Assembly: GCA_020465985.1 (NCBI GenBank)
Contig: JAANYP010002630.1
Coordinates: 397,253-461,252 of the forward strand
Length of the DNA: 64,000 nucleotides
Direction of reading: 5' to 3'
From: Centrapalus pauciflorus
Lineage: Eukaryota > Streptophyta > Magnoliopsida > Asterales > Asteraceae
Below the pieces are notes generated by a model. The model was not told where the DNA came from. It did not search any database and saw nothing but the letters and a program-made list of their open reading frames with translations. The stretch's first letter is position 1. Each line of letters opens with the position of its first letter. Below, one piece after another: positions 44,441-55,768 of the stretch. The position numbers and the translations under genes were made by a program.

Positions 44441-45966
44441 AACTTTTCCCTGGTTCACTCAGCTCGTCCTCTGTTCTGCTCCGGTTCGTTTTTACCTCAA
44501 AATTCGCCATTTTTGCTTGTTTTAGCTCACGAAATTAACCCAAAAACATGATAAACACATATAGGGACAACCCCAATCATTTGGTATTAATTATCAACTC
44601 AAACCCATGAATTTAAGGCTTGATTTCAAGCTTAGAAACTTACCTCAAGCTTCTTCAATGGAGGAGATGGAAGATGATGAAGGTCTAACACTTAAATCCC
44701 AGATTGGAAATTGATTCTGGTTGCTGCATGTGACACCCTTGCCACAATAACCACCATTTACAATACGCCCAAGATTAATCACCGGCATACAAATTACCTA
44801 ATGATCTGAAGGCTTAAAGTGCGGAAGCAATTAAAATACAAAATAAAATAATACAAATTTGTGTTAGACACCCTACGGTGCTACATAGGTTACACGTCTA
44901 AGTCTACAAACTCAAAAGTATTACATCATCCCAAAATTTATTACAACAGTAATTCCATAATCCAAATACCGAGATGGACAGTAGAAATCTTCAAATACTT
45001 CACAAACGTCCTAGCTAGATGGTCCCGTCGCCGATTTCCCTTTTCCTGTAAAAATGTAACAACTGAGGGGTAAGCGAATTGCTTAGTGAATACCATAAGA
45101 TTTTACACATTCTACAAATCTTTATGATGCCACCCAGAGTAACCGCGGTAACACATACCGTATACTCCACACGTACTCAAAGTACGCAAACCTGAGCCCG
45201 CAGCCCCTTCGAGCTGACACTCGGCGTAAAGAAACCAACCATCTGAGGCGGACATACCAACGGGGATGACTTACTGTCTATCCTGACCACAGAGGTGTCA
45301 AACCCTTGGTCATATAGCACAGTAACATCAGAGTACAGATGCGACCACGCAGGTCCATCGACAGGATGCACAACAAAATGAAACGACATGCAACAAGTAT
45401 GAATGTGCATCAATATATATACGCTAGTTAGTAGAGTGTCAAACGAAAGTGAAACAACATACCTCAGCAGGCAATGCAAACATAAAGCAGATGCAGACAT
45501 GTTAAAATCGAAGGTACTCACAGTGGGTGCGTTAGTTAACTTCGAGTTATTTTAGTTCTCTTCGGGACTACAACCGGACTCACAAAATACCCCACTGTGG
45601 GTTAAACAACACCACAAGGGACCTGTTACATTCCATAAGTAAAACATATCATACATATGTTTGATATCAATATTAAAGTGTTACAACATTCGGAACCTTC
45701 ATCCGAAACTCATATTTAAATCTTCTTTCTTGATGGTTTTATTATTCCCAAGTAATCCCTTCAATATGCACCATCATTAACTTATTTAATAATAAGTCTC
45801 AACAAGTTTCTCAATTTATTGCGTAAATCCTTCGGAATTGTGATCCGAAAATTATTCTTTACTCTCTATTTTTCTGAAATTGCCAAAATGTACGGATATC
45901 ATCATTATATAATTGAAAAATGTCCAACTGTTTCTAGTTATTTTCACCGATAAAACCCAACTAAGA

Positions 45967-45969
<3 letters not shown>

Positions 45970-46033
<64 letters not shown>
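45970..46033. repeat. (TA)n microsatellite
   Basis: TA run inside the inner LTR-like sequence. Confidence 0.97.
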
Positions 46034-46036
<3 letters not shown>

Positions 46037-46049
46037 TCTGTTTTGAAAA

Positions 46050-46620
46050 GAAGGGAATACCGAAACCTTTAGAGGTTTCGATACCCACTTTGTATAGTCT
46101 CAATTCAGTGAGTTTCAGTATATATATTAAAAGTTTGAGTAGTGGGTCAAAGTTTCGGTAAATGGAAATGAGTTTCGGTACATTACCGAAACCACTATTG
46201 TTTCGGTATTCATGAAATGTCTCAGTACATGTGGGCTACAATATAAAGGTTTTGGTACTTATATAGTTTCGGTAAGGGGAGTTAGTATGTACCGAAACCT
46301 TAAGGTTTCGGTACCTCCAAATTGTCTCGGTAAGGAGGGGGGGTTTCGGTACATTGTAAAGGTTTCGGTATATGCTAGTGGCTTTCAGTATAAAGGTTTC
46401 AGTACCATGTATATGGTTTCGGTACTTCAGGGAGTTTCGGTATTAAGGTTTCGGTACTTTTCATTTGGTTTCGGTAGAATGTAAGTTTCGGTACACACAC
46501 ATGCATGCCATGGTTTCAATACCAAGTAGTTTCAGTAGAGTTAAATACCGAAACCTTTATGGTTTCGGTACCCATGTTCAAGGTTTCGGTACCATGCATA
46601 AACTCACAGAGCCCATGTTT
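46050..46620. repeat. Irregular 'GGTTTCGGTAC' repeat array
   Basis: About 25 occurrences of ttTCGGTA or the inverted TACCGAAAcc at irregular spacing, with G/T-rich filler. Open frames over it are repeat artefacts. Confidence 0.85.
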
Positions 46621-47635
46621 TTAACTCTAAAAATTACATTTGTAGCTTGAATCAAAACTTGAAATTTTGTATATAACTCCCACAACACTTGATTTACTCA
46701 AACCCATAATAATTTCTAACATGCATATACATTTTGAATCCAAAATCTCTGATTTGGTTTACATAGAAACCGAACCCAAAACCTCAAATTTCAAAGAGTT
46801 TCAGTAAATTTTACCTTAAATTGATGCTTGTAGATGTTGTAGTTCCTTTCTAGCACCTTAAATCCAAATTTCCAGCTTCTAATTTCCACAAATTTTGATG
46901 ATCTTGACTTGTTGAAATGTAGAACCGTGGGTTCTTTTGAGAAGAGAAAGAGAGCAGAGGGAAAGTAGAGAGATAATGACTTTAATCTCAAATGAAAGAC
47001 TTTGGTCTTTTTATTTTCCCTATTTTTAACTTTTGACACCATTAACCCCTCTAGTTATCTAACTTTCTTTTAAAATAAAGATTTCCATCTTTATTTTATC
47101 ATCTTAATTTATCATCACTTACATTAAAATTATCATACATAATAGTAATTCGAAACTCTAAATTTCTTAATTCCTTAAAATAACGACCAATTTCTTAAAC
47201 TCCATTAAATAAAGTTTCAATCTTTATTTTATCCTCTCAACCACTTAATAATAACTATATTAACTTAATAAATTGAAAACATCAATTTCTAAATAAAACA
47301 ACCAACTTTTATAATTAATCCAAATGCAATCCAACTTAAATTACAAATTGAAACTGATAAACCTCAAATACAGTAATTTTAATATTAGGATGTTACACTG
47401 CAGCTACTGGAGGTAAGATACACACACACATACTTAGGGCTTTGATTTTTACAAAATGAATGAGAAAGGTAAACAAGTGAACGTTATATATGTTTTCGGT
47501 TTAACTCGGTTCGGTACCCAATCTTCGATCCCATTATCACAAAATACAATTTTATATCACCGGGTCGCAAATTAAATAATTAAACCAATGAAATAATTCC
47601 ACGTACCTTTCCCAAAATCGGGATGTTACATTTAT

Positions 47636-48576
47636 ACTTATAATGCCATTTTAAAGACAAAATTTGAATTTTAAGGGTTTATGTGGAACATAAATAATGT
47701 ATGTTTTTTTGAAATTCCTCAAATGATTTTTTTTGAACGATAAACTATCCTACTCCTACTCCTAAACTACTCCTTTATCACAAGACTTACTTTTGGTGGC
47801 TGATGATCGATTTACCAGCTAGCAATGCTAACATGACATTTTTTAATTAAAATTATTTTTTTATCTAAATTTTTTTATAATATATTTTATTGAAAAATTT
47901 AATGTTTTATATTAACTTTACTTATAATTTTTCATATAAAATATATATAAGAAAGGACATTGCTATATGTACACCCCTCTTTTTAATTTTTACTAATCAC
48001 ATACCCCATCACTCACATGATTTTTGTTAATGACGTGAGACTCAATTATTAAAACTTAATCTTTTCTCACATTACGAAGGGGGTGGGTGATTAACGATTG
48101 ATTGGGTATGCATATAGAAATTACCCATAAGAAATATAACAAACTATACATACAGTTTTTTAAGATTCAAAATAAGAATTGGTATTTATTAGTGTTGTGT
48201 TCAATTCAATCTATTCTAAGAGGGAAGGGAGTGGTCCTCTTTCCGAAAACCACCTTTCTGTACACGTCAGCGCCACATCAGTTTTTCTCTCTCCACCTTT
48301 CCCCACATTTCTAACTTGGAAATACTCATCTTTCTATACATTTCCATCTTTCTTAATTTTTTTATAAAATAAATACATTTTAATTAACAAAACAATTAAA
48401 ATTAAAACAATTAATTTCATAAATATTTAAAAACTATTACATAACTAAATTACGAAACAAAAAACTTAAAACTGAAAAATTACGAAACTAAAAACTAAAA
48501 AAATTACGAAGAGATACGTTGTAGTTGTCAAAATAGTGTGTAAATAAATGTATTAGTTATAGAGGATAAATAAATA

Positions 48577-48622
<46 letters not shown>

Positions 48623-48639
48623 TGTGTGTGTGTGGAGGA
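47636..48639. other. Intergenic AT-rich sequence
   Basis: No gene recognised. A (TA)n and (GT)n lie at 48580-48635, next to the hAT-like element. Confidence 0.6.
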
Positions 48640-48647
48640 GTCAAAGA

Positions 48648-49235
48648 TAGGGATGGCAATGGGCGAGAAAAAAACCGAAACCCGTGGATACCCGCCCGTT
48701 ATGGGTGGTTAAACCCGTGAATACACACCCGTGGACATGGGTATGGGTACAAAATCATACCCGCTGGCGGGTGACGGGCGGGCACGGGTTTACTATTTCA
48801 CCCGCGGGTATACCCGCACCCGTACCCGTGAAACCCGTCACGTTCACCCGTGGGTATACCCGCCGATTTACCCGTTAAACCCGCGTAATATAGTCATTAT
48901 ATATATATAATTATTATTTGGAAACATTAATTATTATTATGTATTTATATTTGTATGTTTGATATTATTATTATTTGGAAGTGTTTGCAATATCTTTATG
49001 TTTAGTTGGAATTGGATGTGTTTTAGTGCTAAAATATGTTTCGTTTGGTAAAAAAATGTTTATAATTGTTAAAAAAGGTGAAACCCGTGGGTTTACCCGT
49101 GCCCACGGGTATCCTTGGGTGGCGGGCATGGGCGAGAAAATCTACCCGTTGGCGGGTGGCGGGTATTGAAATACCCGCGGGCACGGGTGACGGGTGATAT
49201 GTATCCGTGCCCGCCGCCCGCGGGTGCCATCCCTA
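48648..49235. mobile_element. hAT-like element, 588 bp, with 'ACCCGTGG' subterminal repeats
   Basis: Ends TAGGGATGGCA and TGCCATCCCTA. The exact 8-bp duplication GTCAAAGA lies at 48640-48647 and 49236-49243. Both ends are dense in ACCCGYGGGTA-type repeats on both strands, a pattern typical of transposase-binding subterminal regions. No transposase. Confidence 0.93.
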
Positions 49236-49243
49236 GTCAAAGA

Positions 49244-49369
49244 AGAAAGAAGAAAGAAGAAATGTTGGCGCGGGGTCACGCGGGGAAGGGAGGCCGGGCG
49301 GGGTGGGTTTTGCACGGGGCCGCCGTGGGGGGCGGTGCCGCCGGCTTCTTTGCCATGTGGCGCTCACTC
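49244..49369. other. Short G/C-rich spacer
   Basis: A purine tract then a G/C-rich stretch ('ggccgggcggggtggg'), unlike the AT-rich surroundings. No domain in any frame. Confidence 0.5.
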
Positions 49370-49372
49370 TAA

Positions 49373-50352
49373 GGGTGTGTTTGATTGAAACTTAATGGAC
49401 TGAATATATTAAGAAGCTTTCTCGGTCAGTTTTTTTCCTTTTGTTTGTTTGAGACTTATTCCTTCAGCCATCAAGAACGGTCAGCATTTTCATTAAGCCT
49501 ACAAAGTGCACTCTTCCACATTCAGTCAACTGTCTTCCACAAATACCCTTCTCCTTCTTCCTTCCAAAGACCACTCCTCTAATCCCTTCAACTCCCACCA
49601 CCCTGTCTACACAGCTATCATGGTCGTCAACGCGAGATCATCGCTACTCCACCACATCACCTCCGTCGATGATCCTTACTCATACAACATCGTTGTTGCG
49701 TGACCTCCGCCGTTAGCTCCTTCGACTCCCACCGTCATCAGTGGTCCTTTGACTCCCCACTCATCCTCTGTTGACTACGTCATGGTCATCCCACCGTCGC
49801 CGTTTCCCGCAACATAGTTTCACCATTGTTGAAGTCTCGATGTTACTGCAGTCTTCGTTGCCGACTTCCTTATTGTTGCAATCTCCTCTGTCGCCCTCAT
49901 CTACAACTGCACTATTTGCTTCTTTTTTTTTTTTTTTTTTGCCTTCAATCCTCGATGGCTTCTTCTAGATTGGTTTTCTGTTCCGTTGCCATCGATGTAC
50001 TGGTTTTGTTTTTTTGTGAATTGTTGATATAACTTATGGGGTATTTATCTTCTTTCTCGGTTGCTGCGTTGCATCTTGTTTGGATAATGCATATAAATTA
50101 TTCTTTTATAACATGGATATTTGTTGGGCACCAGCTAATTATTGATAACGCATATAAAATATTTTGTATATCACATGAATATTTTAGATTTTAAAGTTTA
50201 AAATAAAGGGTAAATTTGTAATTTTATTTTATTCAGACGGTCAATGCAACATATAAAACAAATGACAACATGATTTTTCCAGTCAGACAACTTAATTCAA
50301 AAAGACAACTTAATTGAGACAGAACTTATTGCAAAAGTAATCAAACAGCCCC
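49373..50352. mobile_element. PIF/Harbinger-like non-autonomous element, 980 bp
   Basis: The left end GGGTGTGTTTGATTG and the right end, inverted, GGGGCTGTTTGATTAC are TIRs with TAA on both sides (49370-49372 and 50353-50355). The interior has short Ser/Pro/His-rich frames without a DDE or Myb-like domain. It ends 170 bp before the exonuclease-like start codon. Confidence 0.7.
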
Positions 50353-50522
50353 TAATACAATCTATTGATTTTACGGTTTTGTAACTAAAAAATGGAGGGA
50401 CTATTTTTGTAACTTTACATTTATGATATTTGATTTGTAAAATTGTGATTGCGAATACAAAAAGTAGAAAACCCCTAAAACCCCTTTTCTGAGTTTCTCC
50501 TCTTTTCAGATAATCGGAGATC

Positions 50523-52103
50523 ATGGGCTCTCCGATCAACAATCGCGGAGGAGATGAAGTATGCAATGACGGCGATACAAAAAACGCGTTTTTTGATGTC
50601 TACGGTCCACAGGTTCTTCAAAAATAATCTTTCAATTTGTTATGTAACTCACAGATGCTGTTAACCTAGCTTACAATCTTATGAAAAACGAAAAAAAATC
50701 GTAAATTATTTTGAGAGGAAGTGCTGATACGTTTTGATTTTGTTGAAAAAGCAGTATATTTGAAATAATTGATGAAATATTTGAGTTAAAATTTGAATGC
50801 TCACATAATGCAGGCGAAAGCAGGTGTAGAGTTTAAGACTCCAGAAGCGAATTCAACTCTAAACCTGGAAGTAGGTATTAAGTTGTAAAAGTTTTATAGT
50901 TCAGTTTTCTGTTTTTTAAAAATTTAACATGTAAATATGACAGGATGTTCAAGGACTTATTACCTGGGTGCTTGCTGAGGGATTTATGCCATCATGGGTT
51001 TTCATTAAGGTTGTAACTATTCACTCATTATCATTCTAATTTTCATGTATGTTTATTAGTGCTTTTGAATGTCTAATTGCGTACGATGGAATGGAATCAT
51101 TAAAATTTATAAGCTTTTTTAACCATTGATAGTTACATATAAATAAAGGTTGATGTAGACAATGAAAGAAAACCCTTTCCATGTATTTGATTCTCTCCAT
51201 GTCGAGAAGGAAAGGAGAGAAATAAAATTTATACTAAACTTAATTCTCTACTTTCTCTCGTTGAGAATCAATGATCTCATCAACTAACTAATGGCAGAGA
51301 GTAATTTGGAAGGTTGAAGAAATGTAAGACGAATATGGTGAACATGAGAAGAAGTAATAATTTAATGCAAAAAGATGGGGGGGGGGGGGGGATTAGAGAA
51401 ACAAACTGGATAGCAGTAGCATGGTGTGAATGATGGAGCAAAACAAGCTAGATAGATGGTATACATGGATGACATAAACAAAAGATTCACTTTTAGAAAA
51501 TCTTGGAAAATGAATCTTTGTTAGTTATTCGTATGTAAGAGTCTAGTAGACATAGGATCTTTTGCAGATAAATCTTTGTTGCTTCATAAAAGCATCTGCT
51601 CCCTCCCCTCAATATTTGCTAAATCCTCCATTCAAGAATGTTCATTTTTTTTCCAGTTAAAATTTATTTTCATACTGCAGAAGATTGGACTTAATTTACA
51701 ATGTGCAGGGAATTTGGTAGACGAACAATACCTTCTGGTTTTTGTTAACACGATTCTTGTCATATGCAGAACAAGCCTCTGATTCCGAAAGTAGTTATGC
51801 TCTATGTTCCTGGTCTCGATGCAGCAATCTACCTGTCACAAGCTAAAATACTGCGCAGTTTAAAAGAATGTTGTGGCATTCCACGAGCAGTGCTAGCACC
51901 TAGGTAGGTTGAACGTGTTTCTTTAATAAAACTGTTGTGAATGTTTCTGTTCTCATAGCAATTATGTTCTATTGTCCCCCTTGTGCTTGCTAGCTGTGTA
52001 TCAGATGGAATGCAGACTATAGATGCACTTCTTACATGCAAAGTTAAGAGAAAAAGGGAACCTGATACATTTTCAAAAAAATGTGGATCGATATCTGAAC
52101 AAG
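50523..52103 (+). CDS. 5' part of an SDN5/REXO-like RNA exonuclease gene (exons 1-5)
   Basis: Exons 50523-50612, 50814-50870, 50944-51009, 51770-51903 and 51994-52103 join in frame with GT-AG introns and give about 152 residues. Characteristic strings are 'NAFFDVYGPQ', 'DVQGLITWVLAEGFMPSWVF', 'NKPLIPKVVMLYVPGLDAA' and 'SCVSDGMQTIDALLTCK'. These match, from memory, the N-terminal half of plant small RNA degrading nuclease 5 (REXO1/5 relatives), which trims 3' ends of RNA with a DEDDh domain. That catalytic domain (beginning around an LDCEMC motif) is absent from this window. Either it lies beyond 64000, with E1 (53161-63689) inside the intron, or the gene is truncated. Without splicing after 52103, translation would stop about ten codons later. 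The start ATG has a good context and C/T-rich leader sequence. Confidence 0.75.
51375..51391. repeat. Poly(G) tract in intron 3
   Basis: About 16 consecutive G in intron 3 of the exonuclease-like gene. Confidence 0.9.
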
Positions 52104-53155
52104 GTGACGAATATGATAACTTCCTAAACATCTAATTGCTTGCCTTATTGATATACAAAGTTCTTGATCATAAAGAACATGCAATACACTCACAACTAGG
52201 TAACTTGATGGTTGTGCTATGCACAGCCCAACTGCCCAAGAAGGTCAATGTTTATTTATTTCTAATTGGATATTTTCGGTGAAAAAAGGTTTTGTTTGTA
52301 GATAGAAATGCTTCAACATGTTGTATCAGTGGTGAAAAGAGCCAGAATAATGAAGTAGTTCAACACACACAATTATAAAATATAACAATTTTAAGTGATA
52401 TAAATTGACCTTTGAGGTCAAATCTTTGATCTCCTAATTCATTCTTTTGAAAAAGGCCAAAAAAATACAACACAATACATTATGGCGAAAACCTTCAACA
52501 CCTATCTACTTGTGGTTTAAAAAATTTCACACAAACATATGGCTTGTGTGAGCATCAATCATCCAACAAAGGAATTCTAGTAAGCTAAAATGACATAAAA
52601 GCCAAGGCCCAAGGGTGGTCGAGCGGTAAGATGGGTTAACATAACATGGTCCAAAGAACATCCTTCAAGTTGCTTCAAGTTTGATTCTCGCTAATTTCAA
52701 CTATCATACAACCATGTACATCCTGCACAATAAAGTAATAGGAGGATAGAGGGGGAATTTTTGCCTCACACAAGTTTGCACGGTATTCAAGTTCTCCTAG
52801 GTAAACCACCCATATTGAGAAACATTATTCAGAAAAATCTAAGAGGTAAACTCTAAAGTTTACAGTCCTAATAAAAAAAGAAACACACTAGTAATCATGA
52901 ACGCGACATAACAAGATCGGTTTGAACCTGAATCTTTAGGCTTTCTTTTTCTCTATCAACACCTTGCTTGATCCCTTCTTAGAATCTGGTTCACCAAAGT
53001 ATCTCAAAATATCCAATTGCAAGAACTTCGATAGAAACAAGTTTCAACCATGTTGGTCAATTAGTCCATCAACTTGACTGTTGCCAACTTTACCCTGGAA
53101 CAATTTAGCATTCTTCATCCAAAGTCTGTCCAAATCAATCATTGTTTTTCTGTAA
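52104..53155 (+). other. Putative intron 5 upstream of E1
   Basis: No further exon is recognised. It holds the SINE-like element at 52602-52812. If the gene is intact the intron runs past 64000. Confidence 0.5.
52602..52812 (+). mobile_element. tRNA-derived SINE-like element
   Basis: 'gggtggtcgagcggtaag' resembles a pol III box A and 'agtttgattctcg', about 60 bp later, resembles box B. A 'ggaggatagagggggaattttt' tail part follows. No flanking duplication was pinned down. Confidence 0.45.
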
Positions 53156-53160
53156 TTTAG

Positions 53161-53305
53161 TAACAGACTTTGTAATCTGATGTATATTATTGTGTGTTAA
53201 CAATGATTATAATGCCAAGTATATATAGAAGAACTAATTACAATGATTACTATCTAGTTTAGACTAATGACATTCTAGTCCTTCTATTATAAACTATGTC
53301 TAATA
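53161..53305 (-). repeat. 3' LTR of E1
   Basis: 145 bp, non-canonical TA...TA ends, directly next to the PPT (plus-strand tccccccgc). Confidence 0.93.
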
Positions 53306-53317
53306 TCCCCCCGCAAG

Positions 53318-54044
53318 CTAAGACCGGGGAACGACCTGTAGCTTGGATCTAAGAAGAAGAAAGCGTGAAGACGAGAGTGGCTTTGTGAAGACATCAGCAA
53401 TCTGATCATCTGTAGATATGAACCGTATGGAGAGTTGTCGCCGGGCAACCTTTTCTCTAACAAAGTGGAAGTCGATTTCAACGTGCTTTGTTCGGGCATG
53501 GAAGACAGGATTAGCAGAAAGATATATATCACCAACATTATCACAACATAGAGTAGGCACTGTCTGAAGAGGAACATGAAACTCACGTAGTAAGGCCTGA
53601 AGCCAGGTAAGTTCAGCAACAGTGTCAGCAAGGGCCTTGTATTCAGATTCAGTAGACGAACGAGACACAGTCTTTTGTTTCCGTGCAGACCATGAAACAA
53701 GGTTTGACCCGAGATAGATAGCATATCCCCCCGTGGATCGACGATCATCGGGACAACCAGCCCAGTCAGCATCGGAGAATCCAGTCAGAGTGGTAAAAGT
53801 AGAGTCAGAATAAGCATGAAGAAGCATACCGGACTTACATTCGAGTTGTAAGCGGTAAGCCATAGTCAACAGTACCTAACAGATAACGAAGTATGCGCTT
53901 GACTGCGGACCACTGATTGTCTGTTGGAGAGTGCATGAACTGACAAACCTTGTTAACAGCATAAGCAATGTCTGGGAGAGAAAGAGTGACATACTGAAGG
54001 GCCCCCACAATTTGACGATACTTAATTGGGTCGGTGAAGGGCGC
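53318..54044 (-). pseudogene. E1 pol, C-terminal part (end of RT and RNase H)
   Basis: Two frames cover this part: 'SAPFTDPIKYRQIVGALQYV' to 'YLLGTVDYGL', then after a frameshift near 53860 the RNase H block. The latter has 'GFSDADWAGCPDDRRSTGGY', 'SRSSTESEYKALADTV', 'LCCDNVGDIYLSANPVFHAR' and 'DQIADVFTKPL', ending at 53318. It is complete but out of frame with the rest of pol. The MITE at 54056-54586 separates it from the upstream RT. Confidence 0.9.
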
Positions 54045-54055
54045 ACTGTCACCTA

Positions 54056-54133
54056 TGCAGTTAATAGCGTCTCGCGGTACAATAGCGGTCAAGACCGCTA
54101 TTTGCTATCGCAGTTATTGCGGTGATATAGCGG

Positions 54134-54216
<83 letters not shown>

Positions 54217-54586
54217 CATAATCATAGACATAAAAAACATAATATTAAGAACTAAAATCCTAAAGAACATAAACATAAAGAACAAACGTCATAAAGAACT
54301 AAAATCATAAAGGTCATAGAATCGAACAACACATTAAACAAACAAAGATAAACAAGATATAGCATTACTTTATAATGTATTAAACAAAGTATTAAAGATT
54401 GAACAAAATATAGCTTAAAGAATGATCGATCTGGACTGCTCCTCCAAATAGCGGTAAATAGCGGTAAATAGCGGCAAATAGCGGTAAATAGCGCCGCTAT
54501 TCGCGGAACCGCTATTTAGGACCGCTATTTTTTCAAGGACCGCTAACCGCTATAGCGGTGCTATAGCGGCGCAATTAACTGCCCAG
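54056..54586. mobile_element. MULE-like MITE, 531 bp, 'ATAGCGGT' repeats
   Basis: An 11-bp duplication ACTGTCACCTA lies at 54045-54055 and 54587-54597, with inverted ends (T)GCAGTTAATAGCG and, read inverted, (TGG)GCAGTTAATTGCG. Both ends are packed with the repeated words ATAGCGGT and ACCGCTAT, and a (TA)n fills 54140-54213. It interrupts E1 pol in the RT region. Confidence 0.88.
54140..54213. repeat. (TA)n microsatellite inside the MITE
   Basis: About 36 TA units. Confidence 0.95.
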
Positions 54587-54597
54587 ACTGTCACCTA

Positions 54598-55297
54598 GAG
54601 CAAGGTGCGCGTTAGTAGTCATGGGGGATGGAACCGGTTTCGCATTCGATAGGCCTGCACGCTGTAGGAGCTCCAGAATATACTTCTTCTGTGACAGAAT
54701 CAAGTCTGGACTGTTGCGAATAACCTCAACACCAAGAAAATATGAGAGAGGACCCATATCCTGAAGAGGAAAACTCTGACTGAGACGGCGAACGACAGTA
54801 TCAATAGCTTCAGAATTGTTGCCTGTGAGAATAATGTCATCCACGTAGACCAACATGTATAAAAGCGTGCCTTGGTGAGAGTAGATAAACAGTGATGGGT
54901 CAGTCCTTGAGCCTCGAAAACCAAGAGCCTGAAGAGCGGAAGAAAGGCGATGAAACCATGCTCGAGGAGCCTGCTTTAACCCATATAAAGCTTTGTGAAG
55001 GAGACACACATGATTAGGTTTAGTAGGGTTCACGAAGCCAGAGGGTTGAGTCATGTATACTGTTTCGGTGAGATCACCGTGAAGAAAAGCATTCTGCACA
55101 TCAAGCTGCCGGAGGGGCCAATTCTGTGTGACGGCCAGAGATAAGACAACCCGGATAGTAGTGGATTTGACACTGGACTAAATGTCTCAATATAATCTAC
55201 TCCTTCTTCCTGACTGTAACCTTTAGCAACAAGACGAGCCTTATAACGTTGTATCGCTCCAGTTGGGTCACGTTTTAATTTATAGACCCATTTGCAA
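54598..55297 (-). pseudogene. E1 pol, RT part between E2 and the MITE
   Basis: From 'KWVYKLKRDPTGAIQRYKA' next to E2, through a frameshift near 55175, to 'QNAFLHGDLTETVYMTQP', 'KALYGLKQAPRAWFHRL' and the catalytic 'MLVYVDDIILTGNN'. It ends where the MITE cuts in after 'HLALGDS'. The catalytic aspartates are retained. Confidence 0.9.
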
Positions 55298-55442
55298 TAT
55301 TAGACATAGTTTATAGAGTAGAAGGACTAGAATGTAATTAGTCTAAACTAGATAGTAATCATTGTAATTAGTTTCTCTATATATACTTGCATTGTAATCA
55401 GTGTTTCACACATCAATATACATTAGATTACAAAGTCTATTG
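55298..55442 (+). repeat. 5' LTR of E2
   Basis: TATTAGACATAG...AAGTCTATTG, 145 bp. A TATA-like 'ctctatatatac' near 55372 may be its promoter core. Confidence 0.93.
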
Positions 55443-55455
55443 TGGTATCAGAGCC
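55443..55455 (+). other. Primer-binding site of E2
   Basis: TGGTATCAGAGCC directly after the LTR, complementary to the 3' end of initiator tRNA-Met as in most copia elements. Confidence 0.9.
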
Positions 55456-55768
55456 TGGGAATACAACCCTAGGTCTCATCCTCTAAAACCCTAGCCGCCT
55501 CCCACCCTAAACCCTAGGCGCCTCCCTCTAAAACCTAGGCGCCTCCATCCTGCCTGCGGTGCTCCTCCCTGCTGCCGCCTACTCTCTGCCTCTACCCAAC
55601 CGCCGCTGCACACAACTCTCCCCACCGCCGCTGCAACAGCTACTGCCGCCAACCTTCTACTCTGTTCTGCCGCTGCTCTGCTGCTAACCTACCTGCTGCC
55701 GCCACCTTCTGCTGCTGCCTATTGCCTGCAACCTTCTGCTGCCATAACAGCTGCTGCTGCCGCCTACA
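55456..55768 (+). other. E2 untranslated leader
   Basis: Rich in CTGCCGC and CTGCTG words. No start codon used before 55769. Confidence 0.75.

Larger units (their letters stand above)
44729..47397 (-). mobile_element. Inner solo-LTR-like insertion (gypsy type), 2.67 kb
   Basis: TGTGACACCC...GGATGTTACA with a 5-bp duplication CTGCA on both sides (44724-44728 and 47398-47402). Read on the minus strand it starts TGTAACATCC, like the outer element. There is no coding region. It includes a (TA)n at 45970-46033 and a TTTCGGTA array. Confidence 0.78.
42805..47630 (-). mobile_element. Outer solo-LTR-like insertion (Ty3/gypsy type), ~1.6 kb of own sequence
   Basis: On the minus strand it begins TGTAACATCCCGATTTTGGG and on the plus strand starts cGTAACACC. 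The 5-bp duplication TTTAT is exact (42800-42804 and 47631-47635). TGTAACATCCC is a common start of plant gypsy LTRs. No gag-pol or second LTR is seen, so a solo LTR is the simplest reading. It contains the hAT-like element at 43665-44231 and the insertion at 44729-47397. Confidence 0.72.

Noticed and set aside
43051..45521. Frames of 65-114 codons in the LTR-like region
   Set aside because: No conserved domain; they fall within solo-LTR sequence or hAT-like ends.
49115..49388. Gly/Arg-rich frames of 64-85 codons
   Set aside because: G/C-rich end of a hAT-like element plus a short spacer; no homology recognised and no start context.
49385..50032. Ser/Pro/Leu-rich frames upstream of the exonuclease-like gene
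   Set aside because: They lie within a TIR element with TAA duplications, overlap one another and have no domain.
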